A stretch of 64,000 nucleotides of DNA from assembly GCA_017590115.1 (NCBI GenBank), contig JAGGNK010007448.1:3388815-3452814 (forward strand). The letters run 5' to 3'. The DNA is from Montifringilla adamsi (lineage: Eukaryota; Chordata; Aves; Passeriformes; Passeridae). The position numbers were made by a program, and so were the translations under genes. Under the pieces are notes generated by a model that was not told where the DNA came from, did no database searches, and saw only the letters and a program-made list of their open reading frames with translations. Of the stretch, positions 1 to 12,655 are shown in pieces. The number at the start of each line of letters is the position of its first letter. Within the stretch, counting starts at the first letter, position 1.

Positions 1-3000
1 GTGGAGCAGCATTAGGTTTCTACACAGTCAGGAATAAGAATACTCTCCAAGTTCTGTGACTAAAAGGGGTTGGTGATATGGGATTGCTGATGGGAAAAAG
101 GTGGAATTGTAAACATCCATTTGTCTACCAACAGGCAAAGAGGACGAAATCTTCCTCTCCACCCCACTGCCATTCCCAGGAAGAATCCTCTATTGGCACA
201 CTCCCCCAGCTGCAATACCCCACAAAATAACCCCTCCATGCCTCCTCCTCCTCCTTCCTTTTCCTCATTACGCCACTGTCAGCCTTCCTCTAGCCACCTC
301 CAGAGGGACAATGTGGATGGGCCTGGGACATGTCTGGGATTTAGATGCCAGCAGTTTTTAGGGACAAAACCAAAAATGTTATTTCAGTCTGATTGTCCTG
401 AGGAAGGGGCAGAGAGGAGACAGCCATGAGAGACAGCAAAAGCTGTTCTGTTGCTCTCTGTGGCATAAGGTGTGAGCAGAAGCAGAGAATTTGGGAAGGA
501 AAACCTGGTCTTTCAGCAAAAAGGCGTGAGATACCCATAAACTTGGCAGATAGTAAAGAAGAAGGTTCCACTGAGGTCAGAGAAAGGCGTCTCCTGACTC
601 CACATCTGTCCCAGGTGGTTGAGTACTGGTGGCAGAGACAGAGCAGAAGGAAAATTCTGATTCAAACACAACTTTTAGAAGGGTAATGGCAAATAGTGAG
701 CATAGCAACACTACAGCAGCACCTGGAGGCCATGATCTGAGCCACCCAGGCCAGGCTGGACACAAGGACAGCACAAGAGAGATTAAAACCTGAGTTTGTA
801 AAGCAGACAGGTAAGCAGATGATGATGGAAGCGAGACAAAATGATCTTTAAACCACTCAACAAAGTAAATGGTGAAAGTGGGAAGAGCTTGACTGGCCAT
901 GAAGAAAACATGAATGTCTTCTCTGTGGTTTTTAGATGTGTATCCTCCTGATGCTGGAGCCTCAGCAGGAGCCCATCCCACCTCCATAAATGGGACTTCA
1001 TGGAAATGAGTGCAGAGATTGTACCCTTCTGCTGAGCCCCTGGCCTCCCTGTACAGCCCATCTTCCATGGGGCCAATCCCCCTGGAAGCCAGTGATCCAC
1101 ACAGAGCCCAGGTGAGCCCAGAGGGCTCTGTGCTGGACTCACTTCAGCAAAAACAACCACACACCTGAGCCAGTGCTTGGACAGCCTGGTTCTGCCACGA
1201 ACCCAAAGTGCTGAGAAAGAATGAGCCTGCATTTGGAGTACATGCTAAGGATTTAGGCATCAGCTCCTGATTTGCCTTGTTTGAGCTCCTGTAAGCCAGG
1301 AATGCCTGAGGAGAAACTACAGCCCTGCACCACTCAGCTTTGGGAAGCTGGAGAGCACGTGGAACGGGAGAGGTGGATTCAGTGAAGCAGCACAGCTCCT
1401 GTGCACACAGGGGACCTGGCCAGGGGCTGTAACAGATGTGTTTTAACCCATGCCATGGAGCTGTTTGGGATCTGCCTCCGATTGCTCCAGCGCTCATTCA
1501 CGTGTCTTCCTGACGAAAGACCAACAACAACAATTAGCATCATGTAAGGAGCAGGGGACTGCTGCCAGCATTAACACACTCTTGAGCACCAAGGATTTTC
1601 CATCCCACTTTTTATCCCAGCTATGCACACGGCAGAGGTCACTCTGCATTAATCAGCCTCGCTCCAGGCCAGCTCTTCAGCACGTTCAGCCTGTGGGATT
1701 GCAGCCGCTGCCTCTCCATGCTCTGATGGGCTCTCCCTGCTCCACACCCCTGCCTTTTTCCTTAAGCTCACCAAAAAAGGGATGTTCCATGTTATCCCAA
1801 GCTGAGCCTGCAGACCCACAGAGGGTGACACTGCCTGGGCAGGAGCTGGTGGGTCCTGGCTGCAGATGGGAGCCTCGTGTTGTCATTCTGAGCTCTGACT
1901 GAATCCCCTCCCCTCCAACAGCAGTCCTGAATCTTCAACCCCTAGGAAGAGGTTTCCACCTTTCCAACACCCCTGAAACGTGCTCTCCCAGAGCCTTTGG
2001 GCTGGTTCATGATCACCCTGGGGAAACCCCATCTGAGCCAGCAAAGGGAATGTAAAGGCTTCTTCACAGCACATGAACACACTCCAAGGAAAGACTCTGG
2101 AAGGAATCCTGATGACTTCCATATTATTTCCAGTAAATTTTGTGCTGATTCTTGGCACAAACACTGGAAATGAATAGGCTAGGTCAGGAATGTAAATAAA
2201 GTGAAACATTGGGATTTAATCTAATCTATAATTATAGTATCTGTGGTGCAGGGAAGCGGTTGGTGTGTTTGCACTGCAGCTCCATTGAGGAGCTGGAGGG
2301 GGTTTTCATTTCCCTTTCCAGAATTTCGCTTTTTGGCTGAGGGATACTTGGTGTCTCCCCAAGTATCTGAAGCAAACGTGCTGGGCTGGCAAAGCTGCCT
2401 TCTGGTAGCCAAACAGGTACAGCTCAGCCATGAGGCATCCCCAGGCACTCCCTGAGCAATGGGGTGAGAGCCGAGATGGATGAGTTGGGATGAAGGCTCA
2501 GGGAGGCTGTGGGGTGCCCAGGGGAAGCTCCTGCCTCCACAGTGAAGAGACAGGATGGGTTTGTGGGGTGCTCAGTCCTCCAAGCTGTGTTTGATCTCTG
2601 AGACAAGCCAGAGCCCTTCCTCCTGACTGTTGTTTTGTTTTTGGTTCATCACAAGCTGCCTGTCAAAGTCTGGTGCTCCCAAGGCTCCCAAACCATCCCT
2701 CTGAGTGGCACTGGCTGCTGTCCAGGCTGGCTGGTCCATGCAAGGTGAGCACTTCACAGACACATCGACATCTCTCCCTCTGCCCTCCTCACCTCATTCT
2801 CTTACAGATCCACCTGGGGGGAAGCTTGACAGACAGCTCTGGTCCAGCTGATCTCAGGGGAGAGCAATACCTTCTCCATTTCACAAGAATATAAGATTTC
2901 TGCTTTTTAAGAACTGCAACAAAACTCAACAGTCTTCAAGGATCATCCTCAGTACCCATGCATAGGTCCCTGGGAGTACATTCCCATGAATGCAGCATGG

Positions 3001-5853
3001 ATCTTCATGGATGGACACCCATGTGTGGCACACTGGCAGGGGTGTCCACACGTGTACACGAGCTTTTGGAGCATGTGTTTTTGTTGACATGATCTACTTG
3101 CCCTGGAAAACCCTCTATGCAGGGACTGGCATCTTAGCCCCAGTGTGCTAAAGGCAAGGGGAAGAAAAGGGCTGACAGGCAACATATTTTCCTCAGACTG
3201 AAACTGAAAAGGACAAAGAAATTAGTTCTCCTTTTGTTCATTTATGTTTTGGAATTACAGAAGTCTTAAAAGCAAAGGAATCAATCAGACTTTGTTTATT
3301 TGTTTGCTTGTAGAACATTTTTTTGGGTTTGTTTTCATACTCCAGCCCAGCTTTGATCTCAGGCTGGTAGTACTCCAAATGAATGGTCCACAGCAGAGGG
3401 TAATTGCTGTAGGTACTACAGAAGAAAAGGACAGGATGTTCGACACATTTACAGGGCAGAAGAGACTTCCATGACCTCCCAGTCCCCTTGCTAGGGTTAT
3501 GTGATACCCTCAGACTACTGCAGAAGCAAATAATTTGTTTTTGAAGAGCTCTGATGCTGCAGACTGTGTGCTTACCTCCCAGCCTAGAGAACAGCACAGA
3601 GCCCTACGAGTGGCTATAATCAGGATTATACCCAGCCCAGAGCTATTATAGATAGCTATTTTTCCACAGAAACGAATGAAACAAGCAGAAGAAATTCAAT
3701 TTAAGAAATGACCCCGTGCCCGTGTTTGTGTTGTTGTTCTGTCTGTGCGGGCGCAGAGCAGCGTTAGCCTCACATTTCACTGCTCTGGCTTTCTTCACGC
3801 TGTGTTGCAACCGTGCGGACATCTGAGCAGAGGAATATTTAATGGGGGTGCCTGTGTATCTGAGAATGCTCAGTAAACATGCTGGGCAGGGCCCAGGTTG
3901 CAGCAAGCGGGTGTGTGTTTGGCAGGCAGGACCCACGGCAGCTCATGCCAAGCTGGAGCAGGGGGTTATCGGTCCATGCCATGTGCTGGGGCAGGCAGCA
4001 GCAGCCAGCGAGGAGGGGGTGCTGTAGTGTGCCCACATGCAATCTTTTTGGGTGCCCAGGAAGGTGGGTCTGCGCCCCAGAGGTGCCCACACGAACATGT
4101 GTCTGTCCATGTGCGCTGTGCACACCGCCCCAGGAGTGGAGAGCCAAGCCCCGCTGAGCATCGGCTGTGGGACGGAGCCAGAGCTGTGCGTCACCCTGGG
4201 GCCTGTCCCCACACAGAACAAGCTCCAGAGCTCCCTGGTGCCAGGGGACTGCTGCCTGCTGGCTGCCTGCAGCCCCCACAAAAGCTGCTGTCCCTTGCCC
4301 AGGGGCACGCACAGAGCAGGAGCCACGCCCAGGGCACAGGGCACTGCCAGCTCTGCTGGCACCTCCATGGCAATGTGCCTTGGGGCTGGGAAGCAGAAGA
4401 CTGGCTTTGACCACAGGGATGACAAAACCCTGGACAAAGCCCTCTGCCTTCCACCCAAGGCTCTCCCAGCCCTTTGCAGACACCAGGAATTCGATCACAG
4501 AGCCCCTAAAGGGACGGGTGAGTGCAATTACCCCTGCCTGGCAGATGGGGAAGATGACTTGGCAGCCCAGGCTGCCCAAGAGCCAGACCTGCTGGCTCCC
4601 AGCTCTGTGTGCTCACCACGGCAGCAGCCTCCACCAAAACCAGTGGCTCTTCCCTCTCCCAGTGCCCCTGGCAGCTGGGAGCTGAGAGCTCACAATGGGT
4701 CAGTTTTATGGGCGTTGGGTTATTAGCAAGCTCTGTGGTTGCTCCAGTCTCCCCCTGACACCTTTTCAGAGCAGCCCAGTCTTCAGAGATATAAATAATT
4801 ATATTTATGCATTATAGATATTTAACAACAAAATATCTGATATTATTAAATGGCAAGAGGTATCACTTGGAGACCACTCCTGGAGACAGCCCTGCTCCAG
4901 GGATGTGCAATAAAGGCTTTGGAGGCTGTCAACATACTTAACTGGGGGGCGGTGGAGGGAAAGTATTAATCAAGGTCTTAAAAAGTTCTCGCTGACAGAC
5001 TATTTGCCAGCTCTCACTTTAAATGCTTTTGTGGTCCCATAAAAAGTTTCATTACTCACTACAAAATGTGTTTTAATTATTGCAGTCACTCTGACATTAA
5101 GCCCTGGGTGTTTCTCTCTTGCTTACTCTGTCTCTCCTCTGTCTCCTTGCCTCTTTGCTCTATTTTTCCTCTCTTACTGATCTGACTCCTGATATCCCTC
5201 TCAAGACAGAGGATGCCCTGGCTAATGAGCCAGATTGGAAAGTCCAGACCCTGTCCAAATGATTCTAAAGGAGAAGTTAAAATTCAGTTCTCGATATTAT
5301 CCCTTTGCTCTGGAAACTCATGAATCCACAAGATTCAAACAGAAAATTCAACCCCCGAAAAGTATCTCAGAAGAGTGAAATGTCCACAATATGTGGGCAG
5401 TGGGAAGAAAGATTTGGTGTCTCTCTGATCTCAAATATATCCTGCTAAGGGAAACAGCAACTTATAAACACGTGTCATACTTTTGACGTCTATTTCATTC
5501 CACCAGGCACTTGGCAACTTGCTCCAATCTGACCACATCAGAGACAACCCTGATGTCTCTCATCCATCAGAGACAACCCTGTCCACCAGGCATGGACCTG
5601 GAAACCCAGAAAGCTGAAAGTAGCTGTTATCCTGGAGTGTCCCATGGACTCCCAGTGCCCCCAGCACTATGCTGGCAGACACTTGTTTTCCATTTCACCA
5701 GCTGTGTGTAACATCCAAAGCAACAGGAAGAGTCTGACCATTTGCCCTGTGTCTGGTGTAACACAGTGCTGACCAAAAAGGTGATTAACAATTCAATAAC
5801 AGCATTGGAGACCCCTCCTTGCCCCCAGCAGCTCCCCACGTGTCGCTCCTTAC
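1..5853 (-). other. ASTN1: Partial astrotactin intron downstream of the exon at 5854-5995
   Basis: Non-coding sequence in which I see no further astrotactin exon on the minus strand. It is unusually free of CR1. A GC-rich block at about 3870-4720 has long open frames on both strands with no recognisable product. From about 4780 to 5100 the sequence turns AT-rich (runs of ATAAATAATTATATTTATGC type and ATTTAAATGC motifs) and resembles conserved non-coding sequence, which I cannot verify. A short direct repeat, CATCAGAGACAACCCTG, occurs twice between 5537 and 5580. Confidence 0.7.
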
Positions 5854-5995
5854 TTGTACAGACCATCTGGTTCCAGGCACTTGAAAATGACTGAATAGAT
5901 GCTGGTTTCAGGGACATCTCCGTGGCTCCGACCCGCTGCCACACAGGAGGTTGCCAGGCCAGACAGCAAATCGTCTGCAAAGCTCAAGGATTCTC
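5854..5995 (-). CDS. ASTN1: Astrotactin exon, second half of fibronectin type III domain, probably ASTN1
   Basis: Third astrotactin exon in transcript order, about 50 kb downstream of the previous one. The acceptor is TCTCTTTGCTCTGCAG and the donor AA|GTAAGG splits a Lys codon. The 142-nt exon enters in phase 1 and leaves in phase 2. It encodes ESLSFADDLLSGLATSCVAA, then GRSHGDVPETSIYSVIFKCL and EPDGLYK. C-L-E-P-D-G-L-Y-K is the typical FN3 F-strand region (L-x-P-x-x-x-Y). Two cysteines are present. As I recall mammalian ASTN1, it reads very similarly, with conservative changes such as Gly to Ala in SGLxTSC and Val to Thr in PExSIYS. The continuation (FTLYAVDTRG… in the family) is not present between 1 and 5853, so the next exon lies outside the window. 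Confidence 0.95.
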
Positions 5996-6499
5996 CTGCA
6001 GAGCAAAGAGAGGAGCGAGACCAGAGCATCAATACAGGTGTAGAATTACTGCTGACCACTTAAAAATCACTGTTGGAACATCTCTACGCAGGACAAGCAA
6101 TGAACAAACTCCAGCTGGCTGTGGCTGTGGAACGCCCCAAGTCTGTATGGAGAGTGTCACCTATGGACACAGCAAGAAGGAAACACACCTGGGCCACCAG
6201 CTGTAGCAGGAATGAGGGCCAGGGCTAAGTCACTGCACAGCCAGCTGCAAACACAGCACAGAGGGGATGTGTGGCCTCACTGCAGACACTGCAGGCAGAA
6301 CCACCATCCAGAGGTGGGCTACAGAAGATCTGGAAGCCTGGCTAAACAGGAATCTCCTGCCCTTGCTGCATGTCCAGCGCTTAAACAAAGCATGGTCTTT
6401 TCCAAACATTACCTGCCACAGCAAAAGGTGTTTCTGCCATGTTGGACTAACAGCAAAAAATATATTTTTAGTGCTTGGGTGGAATTGCTCTCAATGTGA

Positions 6500-6552
6500 T
6501 TTTTTTTGTTTGTTTGTTTGGGGTTTTTTTTGGTTTGTTTTTTTTTTTTTTT
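6500..6552 (+). repeat. T/G low-complexity tract
   Basis: TTTG repeats, GGGG and poly-T without A or C. It lies about 500 bp upstream, in transcript direction, of the exon at 5854-5995. On the transcribed strand it reads as A/C rather than as a polypyrimidine tract. Confidence 0.92.
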
Positions 6553-8164
6553 AAATTTAATGACAGTCAGTAGCTTTGCATTCTCTTTCATCTGCACTCT
6601 GCCAGCTCCTGGAGCTCTGACTGGATCTCCTTCAGTTGTGCTGAAGAACACTTGTTTTTTTATAAGCATTCGAAGAAAAAAATCCTCACTAATTAAAAAT
6701 ATGGAAAACCCTTTCTTTTTAGTCTTGTAGTTTATAAAGCCTGTTAAACACTTAGATCATGACCCAGCTGAAACTGAAAATGCTCCATTTATTAAGGTTT
6801 TTGGGCATGACTCTCCACTGCTGTGCAACCTGTCTCCTCGCAGTGGGCAGCCTGTCTGTTGGTTAGAGCTCATTGCATTTAATTCCCATTTCACACTGGT
6901 GTAACTGAAAGCCTGAGGTACCACGGAGGCAAATAAGACAGAGCATCTGCCCAGGCTGTGCCTTATTCCCAGTGGTGGGAATCGGAGCAAGGCTGCTGTA
7001 GTGATAGCTGTGCTGGTGTAAGCCAAGCTGGGCCCAGATTGCTGTGCCAGGTACCTTGTGCATGTGGAAATGTCAAGACATCGCAGTGGAGGGAAAAGGA
7101 GAATTCCCTTCTCAGCACTTTTGTTTTTCTAAAGGCAAAAGTGACTGAGGAGTACTGAAATGAAGCACCAGTTCTCGGTACAGACCCTAAGAAACAAGCC
7201 AGTGGTATAAGCAGCCCAGAACATCCCACTGTGAAGCTGAATTATCCAGGTAGAAGAAAAAAAATCCCCTCATCCCCAGCCCCCTAAACCGCATTTGCGT
7301 CTTGTCTCAAAACACACAACTCAGTAACAAATATCCCCCTTGGCTAGAGAAAAGAGCAGCAATAAATTCTTTTCCTCCCTGAAGGAATCCAAGCCTTAAT
7401 TATTCATTTTAATGCTCCCAGCATGACTTGTTCTTTCCAAACTTTTTCAGGCAGCTCTGTCACCAGTCTCTGTAGCTCAACCCAGCTCCTGGATGCAGGT
7501 CTGTCCCAAATCCCAAGACAACTCAACAGGCAGGTTGGGTTGGCAGCAGGAAAATCCTTGCCTGGAAGTCACGAGCGCTGCCCAGCCTTCAACAAGTCCC
7601 TCAGCTCTGGGTTTATGGTTTAAGCAAACAAACAAACCCCTATTACTCATTTCCAATTTTCATTTCCATCCCTTTTCCTGCAACATTGGGCTGGATTGGG
7701 GAACTCCCTGTCACCAGAAGTCATTGAGAACAGACTCTGCCATGACTTACAAACCTGATGAATCACCAACAAAGAAGAAGGACCAGAATGTGTTGCTGAA
7801 GTAGAGCAAAGGGCTTTAAGGCTCTTTCAGTCTCAAGCAACTTCCCTTCTGACCAGGAAGAAGCTTCATGGGGGGACAGATCATCCCATGGATGAATGCT
7901 GTGGGATCTCACATCTTCCTCTAAGCAGCTGATGAGGGCTAGGAAAGAAAATATCTGGGCAGGGACTGCAGTGAGAGCTGGGCAAGGTCAAGGGGACTTG
8001 GAGTCCAAGATTTGGACTGGGCAGCCCCAAGGTAGGATCAGCCAGGATATCTGTGCCAGGGAGCACAAGAGATGGGATGGGCTGAGACAGGGAGAGGGTG
8101 GAACCAGACTTGCAGGAGACTGGAAATGAGATGGAAAATGTCATGTGCAACCACTGAATCAAAG

Positions 8165-8296
8165 AATGTATTAAGGCCAGGTTGGACAGGGGCTTGGAGC
8201 AACCTGGTCTGGTGGAAGGGCAGGACAGGCCCAAGGCAGGGCAGTTGGAACGAGATGATCTTTCAGGTCCTTTCCAACCCAGACCATTCTATGATT
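8165..8296 (+). mobile_element. CR1 LINE 3' end
   Basis: A 5'-truncated CR1 fragment with the signatures AAGGCCAGGTTGGACAGGGG, GAGCAACCTGGTCTGGTGGA, GATGATCTTTCAGGTCCTTT and a CCATTCTATGATT terminus. It is non-coding and intronic. Confidence 0.93.
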
Positions 8297-9100
8297 AAAA
8301 CTGCACAGCTAACTTTGTCTAGGACACACACTAACATTTGAAAGCTCATATTCCATGGTCTTTCTGGGTAGTTTTGAGGGAACAGGCTGGCAGGGAGCAC
8401 TGCTCTGACACACATCAGCAGCTGCTTCCCACAGTGGTGTGGTTTGCCATGGATCAGACCTGCTCAGGGAGTGGAGTGCATTTCTGTCCCCCTGCACAGG
8501 AGGAAATGAAGATTGCAGGGTCTGCCAAGAGGGTCTCCACTTGGATTGAGCCAAAACCCTTGCAATAAAATCCACAAAGCAAGAGGGTGCTTTTTGCTCA
8601 GTCCTGAACCTCTGGGGAACTCTTCCCTCTTGCTGGCTCTGCAAAGCAAGGAGGTTATTATGAACACAGCAAAATAGATACTAACAAAGATGCTGGAACC
8701 TCAGCCCAAAGGCTGGGAGTTTTTCTGTACCAGAACAAGCAGCAGTGAGATCACTGGTGGTGCCAGAGTGCACAGACCATGGAGCAAAGACAGGGAAGGG
8801 ACACCGTGGCGACAAGGCAGCTACCCAGAGCTGCCAGTCTGCAGCCAGTGCAGGGAGCTGCTATTCCATGCTCTCCCCTGGGCAAAGCAGAGCACACAGA
8901 GACCGTATTTGTTCATCTCACAAAAGAGAAGGCAGAGACCCTTCAGTCCTCAGTGCTCTGAGAACAGCTGGAATGAAATTTCCTAAGCCTTCTTTAGCAG
9001 CAGAAAACAAATTATTCCCTAGATTTAGACTGGGACTTTGTCAGTGGAACAGAGCTAAAGCAACAGCAACAGCTGCTTTTGGTGGAATGGTGAGAGAATT

Positions 9101-9240
9101 ATCATAAATCAGAGAATGGTTTGGATTGGAAGGGACAAGAAAGGTCATCCCCTTTTACCTCACCCCCCAACCACAGGCAGGGACCTTCCACTAGACCAAG
9201 TTTCTCCAAGCCCTCTCCAACCTGCCTTTGGACACTTGGG
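9101..9240 (-). mobile_element. CR1 LINE 3' end
   Basis: Reverse-oriented CR1 tail (ATCATAAATCAGAGAATGGT, TGGAAGGGACAAGAAAGGTC) followed by the usual CAGGGACCTTCCACTAGACC and CCAACCTGCCTTTGGACACT blocks. Confidence 0.92.
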
Positions 9241-10593
9241 CTACTTGATTGACCAGTAATGTTGCCCTACCAAAAAAAAATTATCCCGGGATCATGTAGC
9301 AGCAGGAGAACACTGACCCAGCTGCATGAGACCACGTGAGGACTAAGTGCACAGCATTCCTCAACTGTGCTCAAGACCAAGGCACAGGAAAAGGAGTGAA
9401 GATTTCACAGGGAAAGAACAAAAAGCCCGAAGTCCCTAAAAAAAAAAACAGGAAAAAAAGGCCAAATAGAGACACATGACTGTGAACACATCAACAGGGC
9501 AGGCACTTAGACAGAAAAGCAATAGTTAGGTTAATGGACAGTAATGGCAAGAGGATGTAAATTGGACATGGATAAATGGTTGGGCTATTCCTGCAAAGAG
9601 CAAATAACCTAACCATCTTTTAGGAAGGAGTTTGATCACTTTATAACAGGGATTACATGGATAAGTAGCTTGTGATGGAAAGCAAAGGGGCTTCTTTTTC
9701 CCATCTGGACTTGTGTTCTGACACATCCCGCCAGCAAATATAAAGAAGGATTTCAGCCTCCCAAAGCAGCCCTGAAGCACAAACCTTCTAGACTGCCTGA
9801 GTATCTTTGCTTGTGTTATTAAATTTCAGAAAGAATCCAAAGGTTCTCTGCAGAGTAAATGATAGCTAAGTAGATCATCTCTGTGGAGTAGGAGATATTT
9901 TATTGACCAGACAGACATCTGTGTCCTTCATTAATAGTAATAAATAATTGATGTCATACTAAATAAAGCAATAAGCTGTTACAGATATCAAGGACAAATA
10001 ACTGGCTCCTATGAGGATGCCTCACCTGTGTTCACTTCTCAGTAGTAAAAAACCGAGAACAGAGCTCAATATCACTATGGAAAATGCTGTGCATAGAGCA
10101 AAAAATGTCACTAGCTGCTCATTGACTACAAGTTATGGAACAGTTGTGCTCAGCAACGGGATGCCTACGCTCCTAAGAGCAAGACTTTTCTTCTCCCTCA
10201 TTTCCATGCCTTCCCAGGGCTGATCTTCCCCAAACCATCCACTTCCCAGGCAGCTTTTGAAAATCCATCTCTGCTCTACTAATAACTGTCAGGAAGATGC
10301 AGCTCCCTCCAGGTGGCATTTCCCTTCTCTCCCCTTGCTACTGCCTTGTCCTCATCCACAGGCATGGCTGTGGAGCTTGGCAAATCTCCTCTTTTTTGTT
10401 TTCTAAGCATCTTTTACACTAACTCTGGTGGCTCTCCTTAAAACAGAGGAAAATAACAGCAAACTTGGAGCTTGCAGAGGGGCTTCCATTCTGGGAAGTT
10501 TTGCAGACTTCTCCTGGCCACAGCAGGCATAGCCAGGGGTCATCTTACTGGTGGCACTCTGGGATAACCATCCAGGAGCTCAACTCCATCTCT

Positions 10594-10623
10594 GGAGGAG
10601 AAGGAGGAGGAGGAGGAGGAGGA
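10594..10623 (+). repeat. (GGA)n microsatellite
   Basis: About ten GGA trinucleotides with one AAG interruption. Confidence 0.93.
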
Positions 10624-12602
10624 CATCCCCAGCTCAGCTGCCTGTCTGCAAGGGTGAGCAGGCAGTGTGCTCTCCAGAGAGCACATTTCTCATGGCAGGA
10701 GGCTCAGACGAGCAGGAACGGGGGCTGAGGAATGAAAATGGCTGGGAGCAGGCTCAGACCGCTCGCACACAGCATCCAACAGCCTCAGTCTGCCTCAGTC
10801 CTTCCACTGTGGCCGTGCCAGCGCCCTGCAGTTGCGGACAGCAGGCTGGATGAATCACCTATCAACCATCCCACCGAGGACAGGGCGAGCTACGGCGCTG
10901 AGTTCAACCAGACTAAACAAGAGAGCGAGGCCAGCAGCCTCCAGGAGGCTCGAGGAGCAAAAGGAAGCTCTGGGACCCTCACAGGCATTCCCACACCTTC
11001 AGCCCATGTGCCTGTGCCAAGAGCAGCATGGAGAAAACCCAGGCGCTGCAAACCAAAGTGGAAATTAAGACGAGAGAAGACCTCCCTGCTGCCATTCACC
11101 TTCAAGATTCCTAGAAAGAGCACAAAGGGGAAAGTAGGAAGGCACCAATGTCTCTGTCTTGACAGCTTCTTTACTGGGTTGGATGAAACCAACCCTGCAA
11201 CGTTACCAGGCGCTTTCCCCTGATTGTGGTTTTTTCTCCCTGTATTTCTCCCCTTTGCTTTTTTTCAACCTGTTTTCAATTTACTCTTGTGGCATCTCTG
11301 ACTGTGACCTCATTCTGGTACTTAGGGGGAAAAAAAAAAAAAGGAGAGAGAGTGTCCTTTAAAAAAGAAATGAAAGAAATCATATTTTATTTAGTTTGGT
11401 TGGTTTTGAAGCTTTAGCAGAAGAAAGATTAACCTTTTCTGCCTAACTTAATGAAAACAAGGAGAAAGGCTGTATGGATAAATAAATATCTGTGTGGGTA
11501 TGGAGCAGGCACGATCGTGTTACAGCCCCGGTGGAGCTGTAATGGGGAACAGGCGCGTTCCTGCGCAGCGGCTCCCAATTCCCGATCCATTTTCAAGGAA
11601 AGAAAAACAGAGTAGAATGTCAGAGGCCCAAGTGGGCATAAATGAGGGAGCCAAGAGAAGGCAGATGGGGCCCAGCGAGGACCTCCGTCCCCAGCAGTGA
11701 CCTCCAGAGCAATGCCAGCGCAGCAGATGGAAAAAGAGACCTTACTCCACTTCCCCTTGCCAGGTTTTGGTTCCTGAAATGAGGAAACAAATGGCATGCT
11801 CGGCCCTCCAAGTCTGTCACCTTTTGGGGGTCCTTGCCTCACCCTCCTCTTCTCCTGGGCTTTCCCTTGAAGGAAGGGAGGGTCAGAGAAGGGCTGTGAG
11901 CAGAAGGCTTGGACCAGGTTTTTGGATGAGTGGATGTGGAGCACAGGTTTGCAGGGTGGTTCCTCCACCGTGAGGTTGTACCTGGGTTTAATGTGCTTTG
12001 GATCTGGCACTCAGTGGGGGAAAGCAGTGATAGGTGGTTGGTTTGTCTTGGAAATGATGGGCTGATTTAAATTAGTGTAACATAACTTCAGGCGACAGAG
12101 CTGTTCCGATTTACATCAGCAGATGGTCTGTCTCGCTGCCTAGATCATTAAAAGCAAACCATCCCTACTGATCCTGGTGGAATGATGTCAAAACCTCCTT
12201 CCCTGCATGGCTTGCCAGATTATAAAAGAAATAAAAAAAGGCCCAGTTATTACTAAAAATTTTCTGGGAGCATCCATGCACACCAGCCTCTCATGTTAGA
12301 TGGGAGCCTAAATCCCACGCCCCAAAACCCTGTAGCCTCAGAAATAATTTCTTTGTCATGGCTTTTCTCAAAGACACATCCATCAGGAATCTCTCTGGAT
12401 GGGCACAGGTTGTCTAGGCTGAGGCAGAAAAGCCAGTGATTATGCTGCAACTTTGGGCACAGCTTGTGCTTCACTTCCCAACTTGTACAAAGGTGCAAAT
12501 TGCAGTTCCCTGAACAGCTTCACCTTTTTGAAGTTATGAATTTTGGGGGAATTTGCTTCCTATGTGTGTATGCTACCAGACATATTAATAATGATGAAGA
12601 GC

Positions 12603-12655
12603 TTTCCTCTGGGCTTCCATCTCCTCTGGGCCTCCATCTCCTCTAGGTTTCCATC
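12603..12655 (+). repeat. Short imperfect tandem repeat
   Basis: About three imperfect copies of a 17-18 bp unit of the type TCCTCTGGGCTTCCATC. Confidence 0.7.

Noticed and set aside
3839..4726. Long open frames on both strands (246 codons minus, 229 codons plus)
   Set aside because: The GC-rich block lacks stops in several frames at once. Cys/Pro/Ala-rich translations match nothing I know.
5537..5580. Repeated CATCAGAGACAACCCTG as a possible regulatory or CRISPR-like repeat
   Set aside because: Only two copies, in vertebrate intronic DNA; a simple local duplication.
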